Of a DNA stretch of 64,000 bases, positions 34,401 through 42,127 are shown piece after piece. This DNA is from Solibacter sp039934035 (GTDB lineage: Bacteria > Acidobacteriota > Terriglobia > Bryobacterales > Bryobacteraceae), in the NCBI GenBank assembly GCA_039934035.1, contig JBDTMZ010000050.1, positions 1 to 64,000 of the forward strand, in the 5' to 3' direction. Numbering within the stretch: the stretch's first letter is position 1; each line of letters starts with the position of its first letter. A program made the translations under genes and the position numbers. The notes under the pieces were generated by a model, which saw only the letters and a list, made by a program, of their open reading frames with translations, made no database searches and was not told where the DNA came from.

Positions 34401-34578
34401 GGCTGGCGCCGGCGGCGGCGGCTTCATGATCATGCTGGCGAAGAGTCCACAGGCTGCGGCTGAGCTACAACAATTCCTGCTGGCCCACGATCCCGCGGCG
34501 GGAGGGTCGGTCTATTCCTGGAGTGTGGCCAGTGACGGGATGCGGGTGCGCAGAGTAATCTCCGAAAATGAGGGTTAG
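31453..34578 (+). CDS. fkp: Bifunctional fucokinase / L-fucose-1-phosphate guanylyltransferase
   Basis: A 1041-aa protein comparable to Bacteroides Fkp (about 950 aa). The N-terminal part has QRIGSGGATLNALHAL and MIHAGGDSRRLPQYSLSGKL, the pyrophosphorylase motif with its GGDSxR nucleotide loop. The middle region (YGVEDDAKVSVTQGAATWFG) fits the left-handed helix/linker. The C-terminal part from about residue 680 is a GHMP kinase: EGPARIDLGGGWSDTPPFCL, PMGSGLGTSSIVAAVI (near 796) and LAGAGGGGFMIML. It converts L-fucose to fucose-1-P and then GDP-L-fucose. The ATG overlaps the carbamoyltransferase stop (ATGA). It implies that salvaged fucose enters the glycan made by this operon. Confidence 0.93.
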   Translation: MSGSTQPTGAGLPSVAARARRLYAARVANTSLAPQWWTAVILTASSRRQAARYEWELQRRHDGGKIPSGVTYLVVPDVADQRIGSGGATLNALHALMAVKLFQNGGAPPGFDLTAWWSAQRVLMIHAGGDSRRLPQYSLSGKLFSAVPVSTPWGETSTVFDEMLGLSTAWVERLPSGLVVGSGDVILTFDAAEVNWDRPGVSGVAMRQPAVTGTQHGVYVTNEQGRIYAFLQKPSLAELSASGGLLAGDQVALDSGLMRFAPDAAARLTELAGLKPVDGIYRLGDGIIGQAVAADGKPPEIDLYQHVTMALTGQWTPGPQDSDALHTLAGHLRDIPFWCSIVSGDFTHIGTTALFRQLMTGDKLPGDLQAVQQRLGATRQPGVRSAGVVTDSVLAGGADLGANSVVIECHLNSHVRAASGSVLHGLDGISGAIDIPEDTVVHQLPVELPDGRSGIVLRVYGVEDDAKVSVTQGAATWFGRPLLGAVQALGLRTEEVWPGLPPEQWTLWNALLFPVASVDEAWACARWMLTLDQDYPVAKWRRSERLSLGGGAQYADGRALEAARSRRLQATWRILALSLVDSGADIRPLLANAPNIAALSATGEALCARARELEAEAPTESASRYYAANLFFGQAGLLDEASEAHTAAFRLVERAVRAGNYAAAPATAPKWALQEVTVEGPARIDLGGGWSDTPPFCLDWGGTVLNVAVLLNGAYPIRTTIRRLPEPVVRCISDEDGLTAHYRSREELLLPPRPGDPFSIPRSALCLYGLLQQEEPLSVTLERMGGGIEIRTAVALPMGSGLGTSSIVAAVILRALAEMLGWPVSDRTLAHHVMDLEQRMTTGGGWQDQTGGIFPGAKLTVTGPGLQQRIRVQPLLWTPQRQSEFEQLVVLYYTGIQRVARGLLRQVVGRYLARETACVQVLHSIKTLAMEMAYAMQDGEWDHLGRLLDRHWELNKTLDSNTANAPINGLLEAARPFLHGAKLAGAGGGGFMIMLAKSPQAAAELQQFLLAHDPAAGGSVYSWSVASDGMRVRRVISENEG

Positions 34579-34628
34579 TAGCCATCCCTGGCGGTGCAGG
34601 AGACAGGCGACATGAACCTCCAGGCTCC

Positions 34629-34928
34629 CTACCTTCGGTAGTCTTTGAATTTGAATGTGCTACCCATCTCCATGCTGGTGAAGATGCAATACACGCCGTG
34701 GCGATCCTGACGTTGCAGGTGAGGCCCGTCTACCCATCCCCGGTATTCCAGGGTGCGCATGGCCCGGACTTGTGGAGTGATGGGATACTGGCCATGCACA
34801 TCGCGGAAGAAATGTACGATGTGCTCGGGGCGGGTCAGCAGGGGCAAGTATCCCTGGATGACGATGCGGCCGAAACAATGATCTACAAAGACCAGGAAGC
34901 GTCGAAAAAGCTTCGCGATGGTTTCCAT
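34629..34928 (-). CDS. Short protein, N-terminal remnant of a larger family
   Basis: A 99-aa frame (METIAKLFRRFLVFVDHC...) with an excellent Shine-Dalgarno AGGAGG at 34940-34935, 6 nt from the ATG. The core GRIVIQGYLPLLTRPEHIVHF and HGQYPITPQVRAMRTLEYRG resembles, from memory, the N-terminus of longer uncharacterised proteins common in soil bacteria and planctomycetes (RFxxxVDxxFGRIVxxGYL...RPE...FF). Here it stops after a short unrelated tail, SMEMGSTFKFKDYRR, so it looks like a truncated copy. Whether a functional product is made is unclear. It neighbours the mobile-looking GxxExxY gene. Confidence 0.5.
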   Translation of the reverse strand: METIAKLFRRFLVFVDHCFGRIVIQGYLPLLTRPEHIVHFFRDVHGQYPITPQVRAMRTLEYRGWVDGPHLQRQDRHGVYCIFTSMEMGSTFKFKDYRR

Positions 34929-35013
34929 CGGTCGCCTCCTCAGGGGACTTGGCTCGTTACCAAAATCATCTGCCCGGGCGACCGGTGGAATCAACCAGGC
35001 CACTGGCAGCCCT

Positions 35014-35042
35014 GGCGTTCTTGGCGTCTTGGCGACTTGGCG
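35014..35042 (+). repeat. Inverted repeat flanking the GxxExxY gene, left arm
   Basis: The left arm contains CTTGGCGACTTGGCG and pairs with 35452-35481 in reverse complement: about 25 of 30 positions match, with an 11-base perfect core CTTGGCGACTT. It lies 20 bp upstream of the GxxExxY start codon. Confidence 0.7.
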
Positions 35043-35062
35043 AGAAACAAAGGAAGGTTGCG

Positions 35063-35485
35063 ATGACCGAGAACGCCATTGCCAAAGAGATTGTCGACGC
35101 CGCCTTTCGCATACACACCACACTGGGGCCTGGCTTACTGGAGTCCGTTTATCAAATGGTCTTGGCGTATGAGTTGGGCCGCCGGGGTTTACGCGCCGTG
35201 AGCCGGCAGGCGATCCCGTTAGTATATGAGAGTATCCGGATCGATACCGGATTCCGCGCTGACTTGGTGGTCGAAGAAAAGGTCATTGTGGAGATCAAAT
35301 CGGTCGAGTCCCTGGCCCCGGTGCACAAGAAGCAACTCCTGACCTATCTCCGGCTTGCCGACAAGCGTCTTGGCTTGCTGATCAATTTCCACGTGCCGCT
35401 GATCAAAGACGGCATCACGCGAATCGTCAATGGACTCGAAGACGATGATCACGCAAAGTCGCCAAGCCGCAAAGAGGCGCCGTAA
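35063..35485 (+). CDS. GxxExxY-family protein (PD-(D/E)XK nuclease-like)
   Basis: A 140-aa protein with the GLLESVY version of the GxxExxY motif (THTLGPGLLESVY region, residues ~20-30) and FRADLVVEEKVIVEIKSVES, a D...ExK core as in PD-(D/E)XK nucleases. YLRLADKRLGLLINFHVPLI is also typical. Function in the family is unknown. ATG 35063 has AGGAAGG at 35051-35057; the frame is open back to 34949 but that part is non-family. The gene is bracketed by an inverted repeat, and its last codons (HAKSPSRKEAP) are translated from the right arm, suggesting a mobile or repeat-associated cassette. Confidence 0.85.
   Translation: MTENAIAKEIVDAAFRIHTTLGPGLLESVYQMVLAYELGRRGLRAVSRQAIPLVYESIRIDTGFRADLVVEEKVIVEIKSVESLAPVHKKQLLTYLRLADKRLGLLINFHVPLIKDGITRIVNGLEDDDHAKSPSRKEAP
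35452..35481 (+). repeat. Inverted repeat flanking the GxxExxY gene, right arm
   Basis: CGCAAAGTCGCCAAGCCGCA and the following 10 bases are the reverse-complement partner of 35014-35042. The arm is inside the 3' end of the coding sequence and stops 1 base before the TAA at 35483-35485. Confidence 0.7.
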
Positions 35486-35512
35486 TCTCGCGTCAGCCTC
35501 TCCCTGGGATTT

Positions 35513-35529
35513 CAAGGGCGCAGCCCTTG
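35513..35529 (+). terminator. Hairpin between convergent genes
   Basis: CAAGGGC and GCCCTTG form a 7-bp perfect stem around GCA, between the GxxExxY gene and the convergent GT2 gene. There is no T-run, so it is only a possible bidirectional terminator or REP-like element. Confidence 0.35.
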
Positions 35530-35536
35530 GCTAACT

Positions 35537-36862
35537 CTAAACCGTTGCCATGGCCTCGCAGGTGATCACCATGACGAACAGCTGCTTATCCCGATCCTCG
35601 CCGGTAACATGCAGTTCGATGGCATTGCGCCCGGGAGCGAATACCGATTCCGCCATCATCACGCAATCGCGATCGTGAGCGGTCACCGGCGGTTGCGCGC
35701 GCAGGATGGTGCGCCTGGCGTCGGCAAGCTCGATGTGCACACCGCGGTCGAAGACCCGGCATCGCAGGAAGATGCGATGCAGTCCTTCGCCCTTCGCCTC
35801 AAAACTGAGGCGGCACACCGCGCCTTGGGTGACGCGATAGCCGGCGAGCAGGTTCAACTCCTGATCCGCATCGCAGGACGGCCCGAATCCTTCGCCAAAC
35901 TCCGCGGCCAGCATAATGCGGGTGAAACCGTTGGTCACGGCAAGGCTCGTTCTCAGCGATGTACGGTAGGGCGCCAGCCGCGCGATCCAGTGTCCGCTGC
36001 CCGCGCGAGCCGCTGCTTTCTTGAATTGCAGCACACTGCCGTAATAGCGCTCATCGCCGTCCTCGCCGGCGCCGCTGGCCCACTCGCCATAGCTTTTCCA
36101 CTCCGCGGCCTGGAGTTCGGCGCCTTCGGCCGCAATCGTCTCGTCCACCTCCCGGTAGTACGTGGACATGTCAGCCGTAAGTTGGGCATCGCGGCGGCGA
36201 TGCGCGGCCAGCACCGTTTCGATAGTCACCAAGGGGCTCTCCCTGGCAAAACGGCGCCAGAGATCCCAATCGCCGGCCTGCCGGAACGACGTGCGGAACC
36301 CGCCCGACTTCTGCCACAACGTAGCCCGCCAGAACGTGCCCTCCTGCATCACAAAGCTGAGTGAGCGTCCATCGTGCAGCCCGGCCCGCAAGGTAGCCGC
36401 CGGATAGACCTGCGCGTCGTGGATACGCGTGGTCTCACCCTGTTGGTTCATCACGCAGGAGCGGCCGCTCAGCCACGCCGTGCCCGGGTAGCTGGTAAAG
36501 ACGGTGACGACCGCCTGCAGCGCGCCGGGCATCAGGCAATCGTCCGCATTGATGTAGCTCATGTACTCCTCGCCGGTGGCGGCAAGGTGCGCGAACGCGC
36601 GTTGGATCGCATCGTACATGCCGCGATCGCTCTCACTGGCGAAGCTGAACTCCACGCCTTCGCAGAGCAGGGGAAGCGTGCCGGATTGAAGCAGCGCGCG
36701 CCAATGCTCCAGGCGCGCCAGGGTGGAGTCGCTCGAACCACCGTCCTGCACGTGATAGCGTATGCGGAATGCGCCGGCCTGAAAAATCACGCTCTGAATC
36801 GTCTGGTCGATAAACTCGCAGGAGTTGAAGGTAGGGGTGGCGATCAGGAATACCGGCGTCAT
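35537..36862 (-). CDS. Family 2 glycosyltransferase with C-terminal beta domain
   Basis: A 441-aa protein. The N-terminal GT-A domain has FLIATPTFNSCEFIDQTIQS, VQDGGSSDSTLARLEH and YINADDCLMPGALQAV (NADD metal motif near 105), and the acceptor-side MQEGTFWRATLWQKSGGFRT and FRQAGDWDLWRRFA. From about residue 300 a beta-rich tail (RVTQGAVCRLSFEAKG) resembles the C-terminal part of the GT2-GT4 fusion at 3698-6808. ATG 36862 overlaps the upstream stop (ATGA), coupling it to the GT-C-like gene. Role: sugar transfer in glycan assembly. Confidence 0.85.
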   Translation of the reverse strand: MTPVFLIATPTFNSCEFIDQTIQSVIFQAGAFRIRYHVQDGGSSDSTLARLEHWRALLQSGTLPLLCEGVEFSFASESDRGMYDAIQRAFAHLAATGEEYMSYINADDCLMPGALQAVVTVFTSYPGTAWLSGRSCVMNQQGETTRIHDAQVYPAATLRAGLHDGRSLSFVMQEGTFWRATLWQKSGGFRTSFRQAGDWDLWRRFARESPLVTIETVLAAHRRRDAQLTADMSTYYREVDETIAAEGAELQAAEWKSYGEWASGAGEDGDERYYGSVLQFKKAAARAGSGHWIARLAPYRTSLRTSLAVTNGFTRIMLAAEFGEGFGPSCDADQELNLLAGYRVTQGAVCRLSFEAKGEGLHRIFLRCRVFDRGVHIELADARRTILRAQPPVTAHDRDCVMMAESVFAPGRNAIELHVTGEDRDKQLFVMVITCEAMATV

Positions 36863-39201
36863 CGTGCGTCCCCGTCCTTGCTGAGATCGTACGGTAGGGG
36901 GGACGCGCGCCGCTCCGTGCGCGCGATCTCCCCGGGGCGCTGCCGCAGGCGGGTTTCCACCACCAGCGAGTCGTACATGCTGCGCCCGTCAGGTGGAATT
37001 CCGGGGTCCGCGTCGCCCACCAGCCTCCATTCCCGGCTCGCGCTTGCGCCGCTGGTGGACCGCAGCTCATAACGATACTCAATCCCATCGGAGGCGGTCA
37101 CGCCGAGACAGCAGGCACTCTGCTGGGAACCGCGTGAAACCTGAATCGTCACGCCCGGGACGCGATATTCCGGACCCAGCCGCCACGACAGCGGCAGAAC
37201 CAAATAGCGCGCGCGGCCAGACCGGAGATTCTCTGCGCCGCCGCCCTGCGCCAGAATCGGTTGCCCGTCGGCATCGCCGAGGTAGACCAGTCCAGCCGCA
37301 GTGCCTGCCGGCAGGCGAGCGGGAAAGAAGTCGCTGTCTCCTTCGCGCGCCAGCGTGAGCAGCATCATCGTATCGGGCGAAGGTGTGCGCAGGTCGACTC
37401 CGGTGGAGTATTTCGCGGCGAAGTTGAAGCGCATGAAGTTCCAGTAGAGCACCTCCCAGTGCGAGTACGGAATGTAGATCCGCCGCGCCGCTCCAATGGC
37501 TTCGGCTACGGATGGCGCTACCGGGTGCGCGTCAGGTGCGGGTTTTCCGTGCCAGGCGAACTGCAAATTCCTCATGCCGCCGAAGGCCAGTAAATTCGCG
37601 CCCAGCAGCATATGCGTGGCAATCACGGCAGCGAAGCCGCCGGCGAGCACCCGCGACCAGCGCCGCGTTCCGCGCGCGAAGTCCCAGGCCGGACCCAGTG
37701 CGGCGATGCCGAGCACCGCGGGGAAACTGTAGTACACCGACGCCGTGGGGATAAAACGACTGCTCACGGAACAGGTCACACACCAGCAGAAGAATGCTGC
37801 GGCCACGGCGATTGCGCCGCGCGGCAAACCTCGCGAAAACGCGCCCGCCAGGCAGACCAGCAGCATCAGGTGCGGCATGAAGCCAAGCCACACGGTGTAC
37901 TCGTGAGGCCACGCGCCCTCTGGATCCGCCGGGCCTTCAAACAGGTTGCCTTCGGGCGACCGTTTGGTGGTCTCCACCAGATCGGAGAAGCAGCACCGCA
38001 TGAAGAACCCGTTGAATGCCGTGTAGGTCTTCCTGCGCTCGTAATGATTCACCGGAGTGAGCAGGTCGGGCAGTGGACTGACGAACAGATTCGCCATGTT
38101 GATGCGAATCTTCTCCCTCGCCAGGGAAAGCCGAAAAGGACGATTGAGGACCACGTTGTTAAACGCCTCATCGGTCAGCTTGTGGACCGAAAGGTAGTTC
38201 GCCACCAGGAAAGCGCAGGCGAGCGGGGCGGCCACGGCTCCCGCGGCCAGTGCCGCGGGAATGCGTCGCAGCACGTCCCAACGAAATGCCGGGTTACGCA
38301 CGATGCGGACCAGCACGATCGCGGCCGCGGCCGCGGCGGCAGCCCAGTAGAAAACCCAGTGGAGCTTCGTGCCCAGTCCCAGTCCCAGCCCCAGGCCCGC
38401 CAGCAGCACATACCTCCACCGTGGCGCCGCGAACCATTCCAGCAGAAAGGCCAGAGCCAGCAGCAGGGGAACGGCGGACAATACTTCGTCATTGGTCGAG
38501 GCCGCCTGCGCCAGCACGCTGGGACACAGCAGGCAGATCCACATGGCCACAAAGCTTCCGCTTGGCGACGCGCCCAGACACCGCGCCACATAGAACGTGC
38601 CCGTCCCGGCGAGAATCCACGCCAGGCAGGTAACGGCGTGGAACCAGATTGCGGAAAACTGGTAGATCGCAAAAAACAGATAGAAAAGCGTTCCGTTCAA
38701 CGGGTAGTAATGCAGGCGCGGGTCCAGTGGATTGCCCACGTGGAGCAGGTCGCCCCGCCCCAGATAGAAGAACGCGCGGCTGAAACGATACGTAAGCGAG
38801 TCCCAGTTATTGGGCACATAGAAGTAACAGATCACCAACGATGCCAGGGCCGCCAACAGCAGCGTTACGCCCAACACGCGCCGCGCGATCGTGTCCACCC
38901 GGTGCGGCGCAGGTTCAGGCGGATGTCCCGGGTGCGCGGCCAATGCGTGGACCCTGCGCCGCCACAACAGGGCTTCCAACACCACGGAGGCGGTCAGCGA
39001 GACGGCGAAGTAGAGCGGACGATGGTCCAGTCTGGAGAATGCCGCGAGCAGCAGAGCCGTGTAGACGAGGTTGCTCCAGACCAGCAGGAACCAACCGCAA
39101 ACCCGCGCGATCCCGCCATCGCAAAGGCGCGCGGCGGATCGCCAGGAGAGCCCAACCAGCAGCAGGCCATGGATTCCACCAAGAAGTTGTGGCAAAGACA
39201 T
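36859..39201 (-). CDS. Polytopic membrane glycosyltransferase, GT-C (GT39-like)
   Basis: A 780-aa protein with about 12 hydrophobic helices. The first large loop has VPNNWDSLTYRFSRAFFYLG, matching the NWDSMTYHLPR-type motif of GT-C/GT39-like proteins in which the acidic residue after TM1 is catalytic. A long soluble C-terminal part begins around YIPYSHWEVLYWNFMRFNFA. It likely uses a polyprenyl-phosphate sugar on the periplasmic face. ATG 39201 (MSLPQLLGGIHG) is chosen; a GTG at 39228 is possible. No good SD for either. Coupled to the GT2 gene downstream. Confidence 0.8.
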   Translation of the reverse strand: MSLPQLLGGIHGLLLVGLSWRSAARLCDGGIARVCGWFLLVWSNLVYTALLLAAFSRLDHRPLYFAVSLTASVVLEALLWRRRVHALAAHPGHPPEPAPHRVDTIARRVLGVTLLLAALASLVICYFYVPNNWDSLTYRFSRAFFYLGRGDLLHVGNPLDPRLHYYPLNGTLFYLFFAIYQFSAIWFHAVTCLAWILAGTGTFYVARCLGASPSGSFVAMWICLLCPSVLAQAASTNDEVLSAVPLLLALAFLLEWFAAPRWRYVLLAGLGLGLGLGTKLHWVFYWAAAAAAAAIVLVRIVRNPAFRWDVLRRIPAALAAGAVAAPLACAFLVANYLSVHKLTDEAFNNVVLNRPFRLSLAREKIRINMANLFVSPLPDLLTPVNHYERRKTYTAFNGFFMRCCFSDLVETTKRSPEGNLFEGPADPEGAWPHEYTVWLGFMPHLMLLVCLAGAFSRGLPRGAIAVAAAFFCWCVTCSVSSRFIPTASVYYSFPAVLGIAALGPAWDFARGTRRWSRVLAGGFAAVIATHMLLGANLLAFGGMRNLQFAWHGKPAPDAHPVAPSVAEAIGAARRIYIPYSHWEVLYWNFMRFNFAAKYSTGVDLRTPSPDTMMLLTLAREGDSDFFPARLPAGTAAGLVYLGDADGQPILAQGGGAENLRSGRARYLVLPLSWRLGPEYRVPGVTIQVSRGSQQSACCLGVTASDGIEYRYELRSTSGASASREWRLVGDADPGIPPDGRSMYDSLVVETRLRQRPGEIARTERRASPLPYDLSKDGDAR

Positions 39202-39568
39202 GAGGGACAGTGATCCGCTAGCGAACACCCCAGAATATCGAACCTCTGCTCCGCTCGTCAGACGGCTGCGCGCAGGGCCGTTGAACGCGAACAGCTGCTC
39301 GCCGATGTCTCTACCATCTGTGCGGCCGAACCGGATACGTTTGCGCCACCCACGCCGATATTCCCGCGCTCAAAACCAAACTCGACCTCGCGGAGCCCGG
39401 CGAGGAAGCCGCTCCCTTTTCCACTCCCACTTTCGCCAGGTTGCGGCCTTCGGCGCGGGCGACGATGAGGGTGAAGATCACTTCGCGCCCGCCGGCCGGT
39501 AACCGCAATGCGAAGAATTGACACCACGCTTGCCGTGACCTAATGTAGAGTGTCATTCGCCCTCCGGC
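39202..39568. other. Intergenic region, no supported gene
   Basis: About 370 bp between two divergent membrane-protein genes. Short open frames exist on both strands but none has an SD plus recognisable motif. The stretch is GC-rich and could contain a decayed gene; the promoters of both neighbours must lie here, but I see no convincing -35/-10 pair. Confidence 0.5.
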
Positions 39569-41341
39569 ATGCCATCAAAAGACCAGCTATCCCGCCAATC
39601 CGCTCCTCCGGCGACCTTCTATCCGCGCTGGCTGGAAGTCATCTTTCTCCTGGGCTTGCCGCCGGTGATCTTCCTGTTCTTCAATCCGCTGTCGATGAAC
39701 CATGAGAACGGGCTGGACCCCTTCTTTTACACCGGCTACATCAACAATCTGGAAGATCTGCTGCGCCGCCTCGATCTTCTGTACTATGCCGTTCGTTTCG
39801 GTCTGATTCTCCCCGCCCGGTTCTTTACCCTGACACTGGGTTCCATACCCGGTTACTTCGCCTTCCGCTATTTCCTTGCGCTCACCGCGGGCATCCCGTT
39901 ATATCTGGTGGCGAAACGTTTCTTCAGCCTTCCGGTCGCCATTCTCGCCTATTTGGCGCTGATCGCCAGCCCCTGGTTCTGGCGGACCCTTCTGTGGGAC
40001 CATCCCGACGCCTCCGGTATGCCGTTTATGATGGCCGCATTGTGTCTGGTGCTGTTGGATCGCGCGCCTTCCTGGTGGCGCGACGGGTTGGCCGGTTGCT
40101 GCCTCTCCATGGCGGTCAACAGCAACGTCTTCACGGGTGTGATCTTTGGGATTTTCGCCATCGTCTATCTCGCAATTTCTCTCTGGATGGGAACTTCCTG
40201 GCGCGTGTTATTGCAGCGTGCGTACGTGCTGGCCGCCGGATTCCTGCTGGTGCTCGCCGCCGGCTATTCCTACTACTGGCATTTCTTCGGCGAGCCCCGC
40301 AACATTTTCAACTCGACCTTCAACATGGCCAACCAGTTGACTCACGGCGGCATGGCAGGTTACCGTACCCCCGGGTTTGCTTGGGTGCTGGAGAAACTCC
40401 AGGTCCTGGTCCCCGTCCTGCTGTCCCTGTGCTGCCTGGTTCTGATGGCGCGCCGCCGTCCCCATTTCGAAGCCGCGGTATGTGTCGCCACCGGAACCGG
40501 CGTAATCTCGTTTCTGTACGTCCACCAATTCCTCATGGCCGGCGACACACTGCAGCTGATCTACTACCTCTCCTATGCGCTGCCTGGCACCTTTCTGTTG
40601 CTGCTCTACCTCTGGCAGGAGATCTTGACGCGCTATCCCGGAAAGGCGCGCGTGTTTCTTGCGGTTGCGGTGGCGGCGACTCTGTTTCCGCTGCTCCTGA
40701 TCACGGTCGGCCTGTCTTGGTATTCGGAGATCACCCCGGCTGTATGGGCCGGAATCGCCGGCGTCACGCTCGTCGTGCTGTTGCTGAATCGCGTCCACTG
40801 GGCCTCCCGTGAACTGCGGGCGACGCTTTCGCTGGCTGCCGTGACACTGATCGCGTTCTCCGTCTCCGCGGGCTTCAGGCACAACGTCTACCAGTTGGCA
40901 CGCCCCCCCGGCGTACGCGTAGACATGGCAGCCGATGTCTATCGCGTCGCCCTGCAATTCATCAAGGAATGTCCTAAGCTGAGCGAGGGTCCGGGCAATC
41001 TGGTCTTCTGGTATACCTCTCGCGAAGGCAACCCCATCAACTCCATCCAGTCCACTTACGTCTGGAGCAACACCCGTCTGAATCCGCCCTCGGATCGCGG
41101 CATGCCATTCCTCGGGGATCTTCAAATGGAGCGACTGCGCAATCCGCAAATCCGTTACCTCGCCATCCTCGGAGAAACGCCTCAGGAGGTCCAGGATGCG
41201 CTGGCTGCGCTGACCAAAGTCGGCGCTGGTTACGACCTGCTCAGTACGCGCGACTTACACTCCGGTAGTGTCCACGTCTATTGGCAACTCGTCGAACTCA
41301 CCACGCGCCCGCCTCAGGCAAAAGCGGCGACGGCGAACTGA
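39569..41341 (+). CDS. Polytopic membrane protein, GT-C-like
   Basis: A 590-aa protein with about 11 hydrophobic segments. The first loop, GLDPFFYTGYINNLEDLLRR, shares the DPxFYxGY pattern with the protein at 26628-28832, so both are likely the same GT-C-like family. The last 130 residues (from about VDMAADVYRVALQFIKECPK) are soluble and contain LVFWYTSREGNPINSIQSTY. It probably handles a lipid-linked sugar at the outer face of the membrane; specificity unknown. It stands alone and ends exactly next to the convergent methyltransferase stop. Confidence 0.72.
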   Translation: MPSKDQLSRQSAPPATFYPRWLEVIFLLGLPPVIFLFFNPLSMNHENGLDPFFYTGYINNLEDLLRRLDLLYYAVRFGLILPARFFTLTLGSIPGYFAFRYFLALTAGIPLYLVAKRFFSLPVAILAYLALIASPWFWRTLLWDHPDASGMPFMMAALCLVLLDRAPSWWRDGLAGCCLSMAVNSNVFTGVIFGIFAIVYLAISLWMGTSWRVLLQRAYVLAAGFLLVLAAGYSYYWHFFGEPRNIFNSTFNMANQLTHGGMAGYRTPGFAWVLEKLQVLVPVLLSLCCLVLMARRRPHFEAAVCVATGTGVISFLYVHQFLMAGDTLQLIYYLSYALPGTFLLLLYLWQEILTRYPGKARVFLAVAVAATLFPLLLITVGLSWYSEITPAVWAGIAGVTLVVLLLNRVHWASRELRATLSLAAVTLIAFSVSAGFRHNVYQLARPPGVRVDMAADVYRVALQFIKECPKLSEGPGNLVFWYTSREGNPINSIQSTYVWSNTRLNPPSDRGMPFLGDLQMERLRNPQIRYLAILGETPQEVQDALAALTKVGAGYDLLSTRDLHSGSVHVYWQLVELTTRPPQAKAATAN

Positions 41342-42127
41342 TCACTTCCGTCGCGCGATCGCGAGCCACGAAGTTCCGAACGGCAATTCTCGCCTGCCGC
41401 GCAGCCATCGCGTCTCCCAGCCCAACTGCCACGTGAGCACTTCATTCAGCACCGGCACCACGCGCAGTTCCTCCTCCAGCAGCTTCTTTGCATCCACACC
41501 GCTCGATTGCGAACCCCTGAGTTTGCGGCTCAGCCACATCAGCGGGTGCAGGCTCGCCATGTACGGAGAGAGGAACTCCACCGTATAGCCGGTCTCGCCG
41601 AGTTTAGTCTCCAGTTCCGCCCGGCTATACCTCCGGCAGTGTCCCGACAATTCGTCGAAATAACTCCACAGCGATTGATGCGCCGGAACCGTCAGCAGCA
41701 GCGCGCCCTCCGGGTGCAGCAGTTCCCGCAGATCGCGGAGTATCTGCAAATCGTCGGGAATATGCTCCAGCACATCGAAGATGCCGATCAATTGGAACTG
41801 CTTGCCAAACGGCGCGCGGCGCACGTCGCCCTGCACCAACGGGCACGACGTTCGGGAGCGCGCGTAGCGTATGCCCTCGCCGTACAAATCCATCCCGACC
41901 ACGGTTCCGTCTGGACAGGCGTCTGAGAGGAAGCGCAGCACGTTGCCATCGCCGCAGCCCATCTCCAGCACGCGAAAGCCCGGCGCCAGGTTCTCAGTCA
42001 ACTGCCTGGCAAACGCCGAGATCACCTGATTCCGCGCACGAAACCAGAAATGCCGGTCTTCCGCCGCGAACAGGCTCTCGAAGTGACCAGGATCGTACCC
42101 TCCCTGCGGAGTCGCCGTACCTGTCAT
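41342..42127 (-). CDS. Class I SAM-dependent methyltransferase
   Basis: A 261-aa protein with FRVLEMGCGDGNVLRFLSDA (motif I), VVGMDLYGEGIRYARSR (motif post I) and LIGIFDVLEHIPDDLQILRD (motif II), typical of Methyltransf_11/12-like enzymes. YRRYSRAELETK-type sequence (HCRRYSRAELETKLGETGY) is common in glycan-cluster methyltransferases. Its ATG overlaps the stop of the aminotransferase gene (ATGA), so it is co-translated with amino-sugar synthesis. It may methylate the amino sugar, its amide or the glycan end. Confidence 0.85.
   Translation of the reverse strand: MTGTATPQGGYDPGHFESLFAAEDRHFWFRARNQVISAFARQLTENLAPGFRVLEMGCGDGNVLRFLSDACPDGTVVGMDLYGEGIRYARSRTSCPLVQGDVRRAPFGKQFQLIGIFDVLEHIPDDLQILRDLRELLHPEGALLLTVPAHQSLWSYFDELSGHCRRYSRAELETKLGETGYTVEFLSPYMASLHPLMWLSRKLRGSQSSGVDAKKLLEEELRVVPVLNEVLTWQLGWETRWLRGRRELPFGTSWLAIARRK

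Noticed and set aside
39258..39527. 89-aa minus-strand frame between divergent membrane-protein genes
   Set aside because: No recognisable family or ribosome binding site; may be a decayed gene but not supportable.
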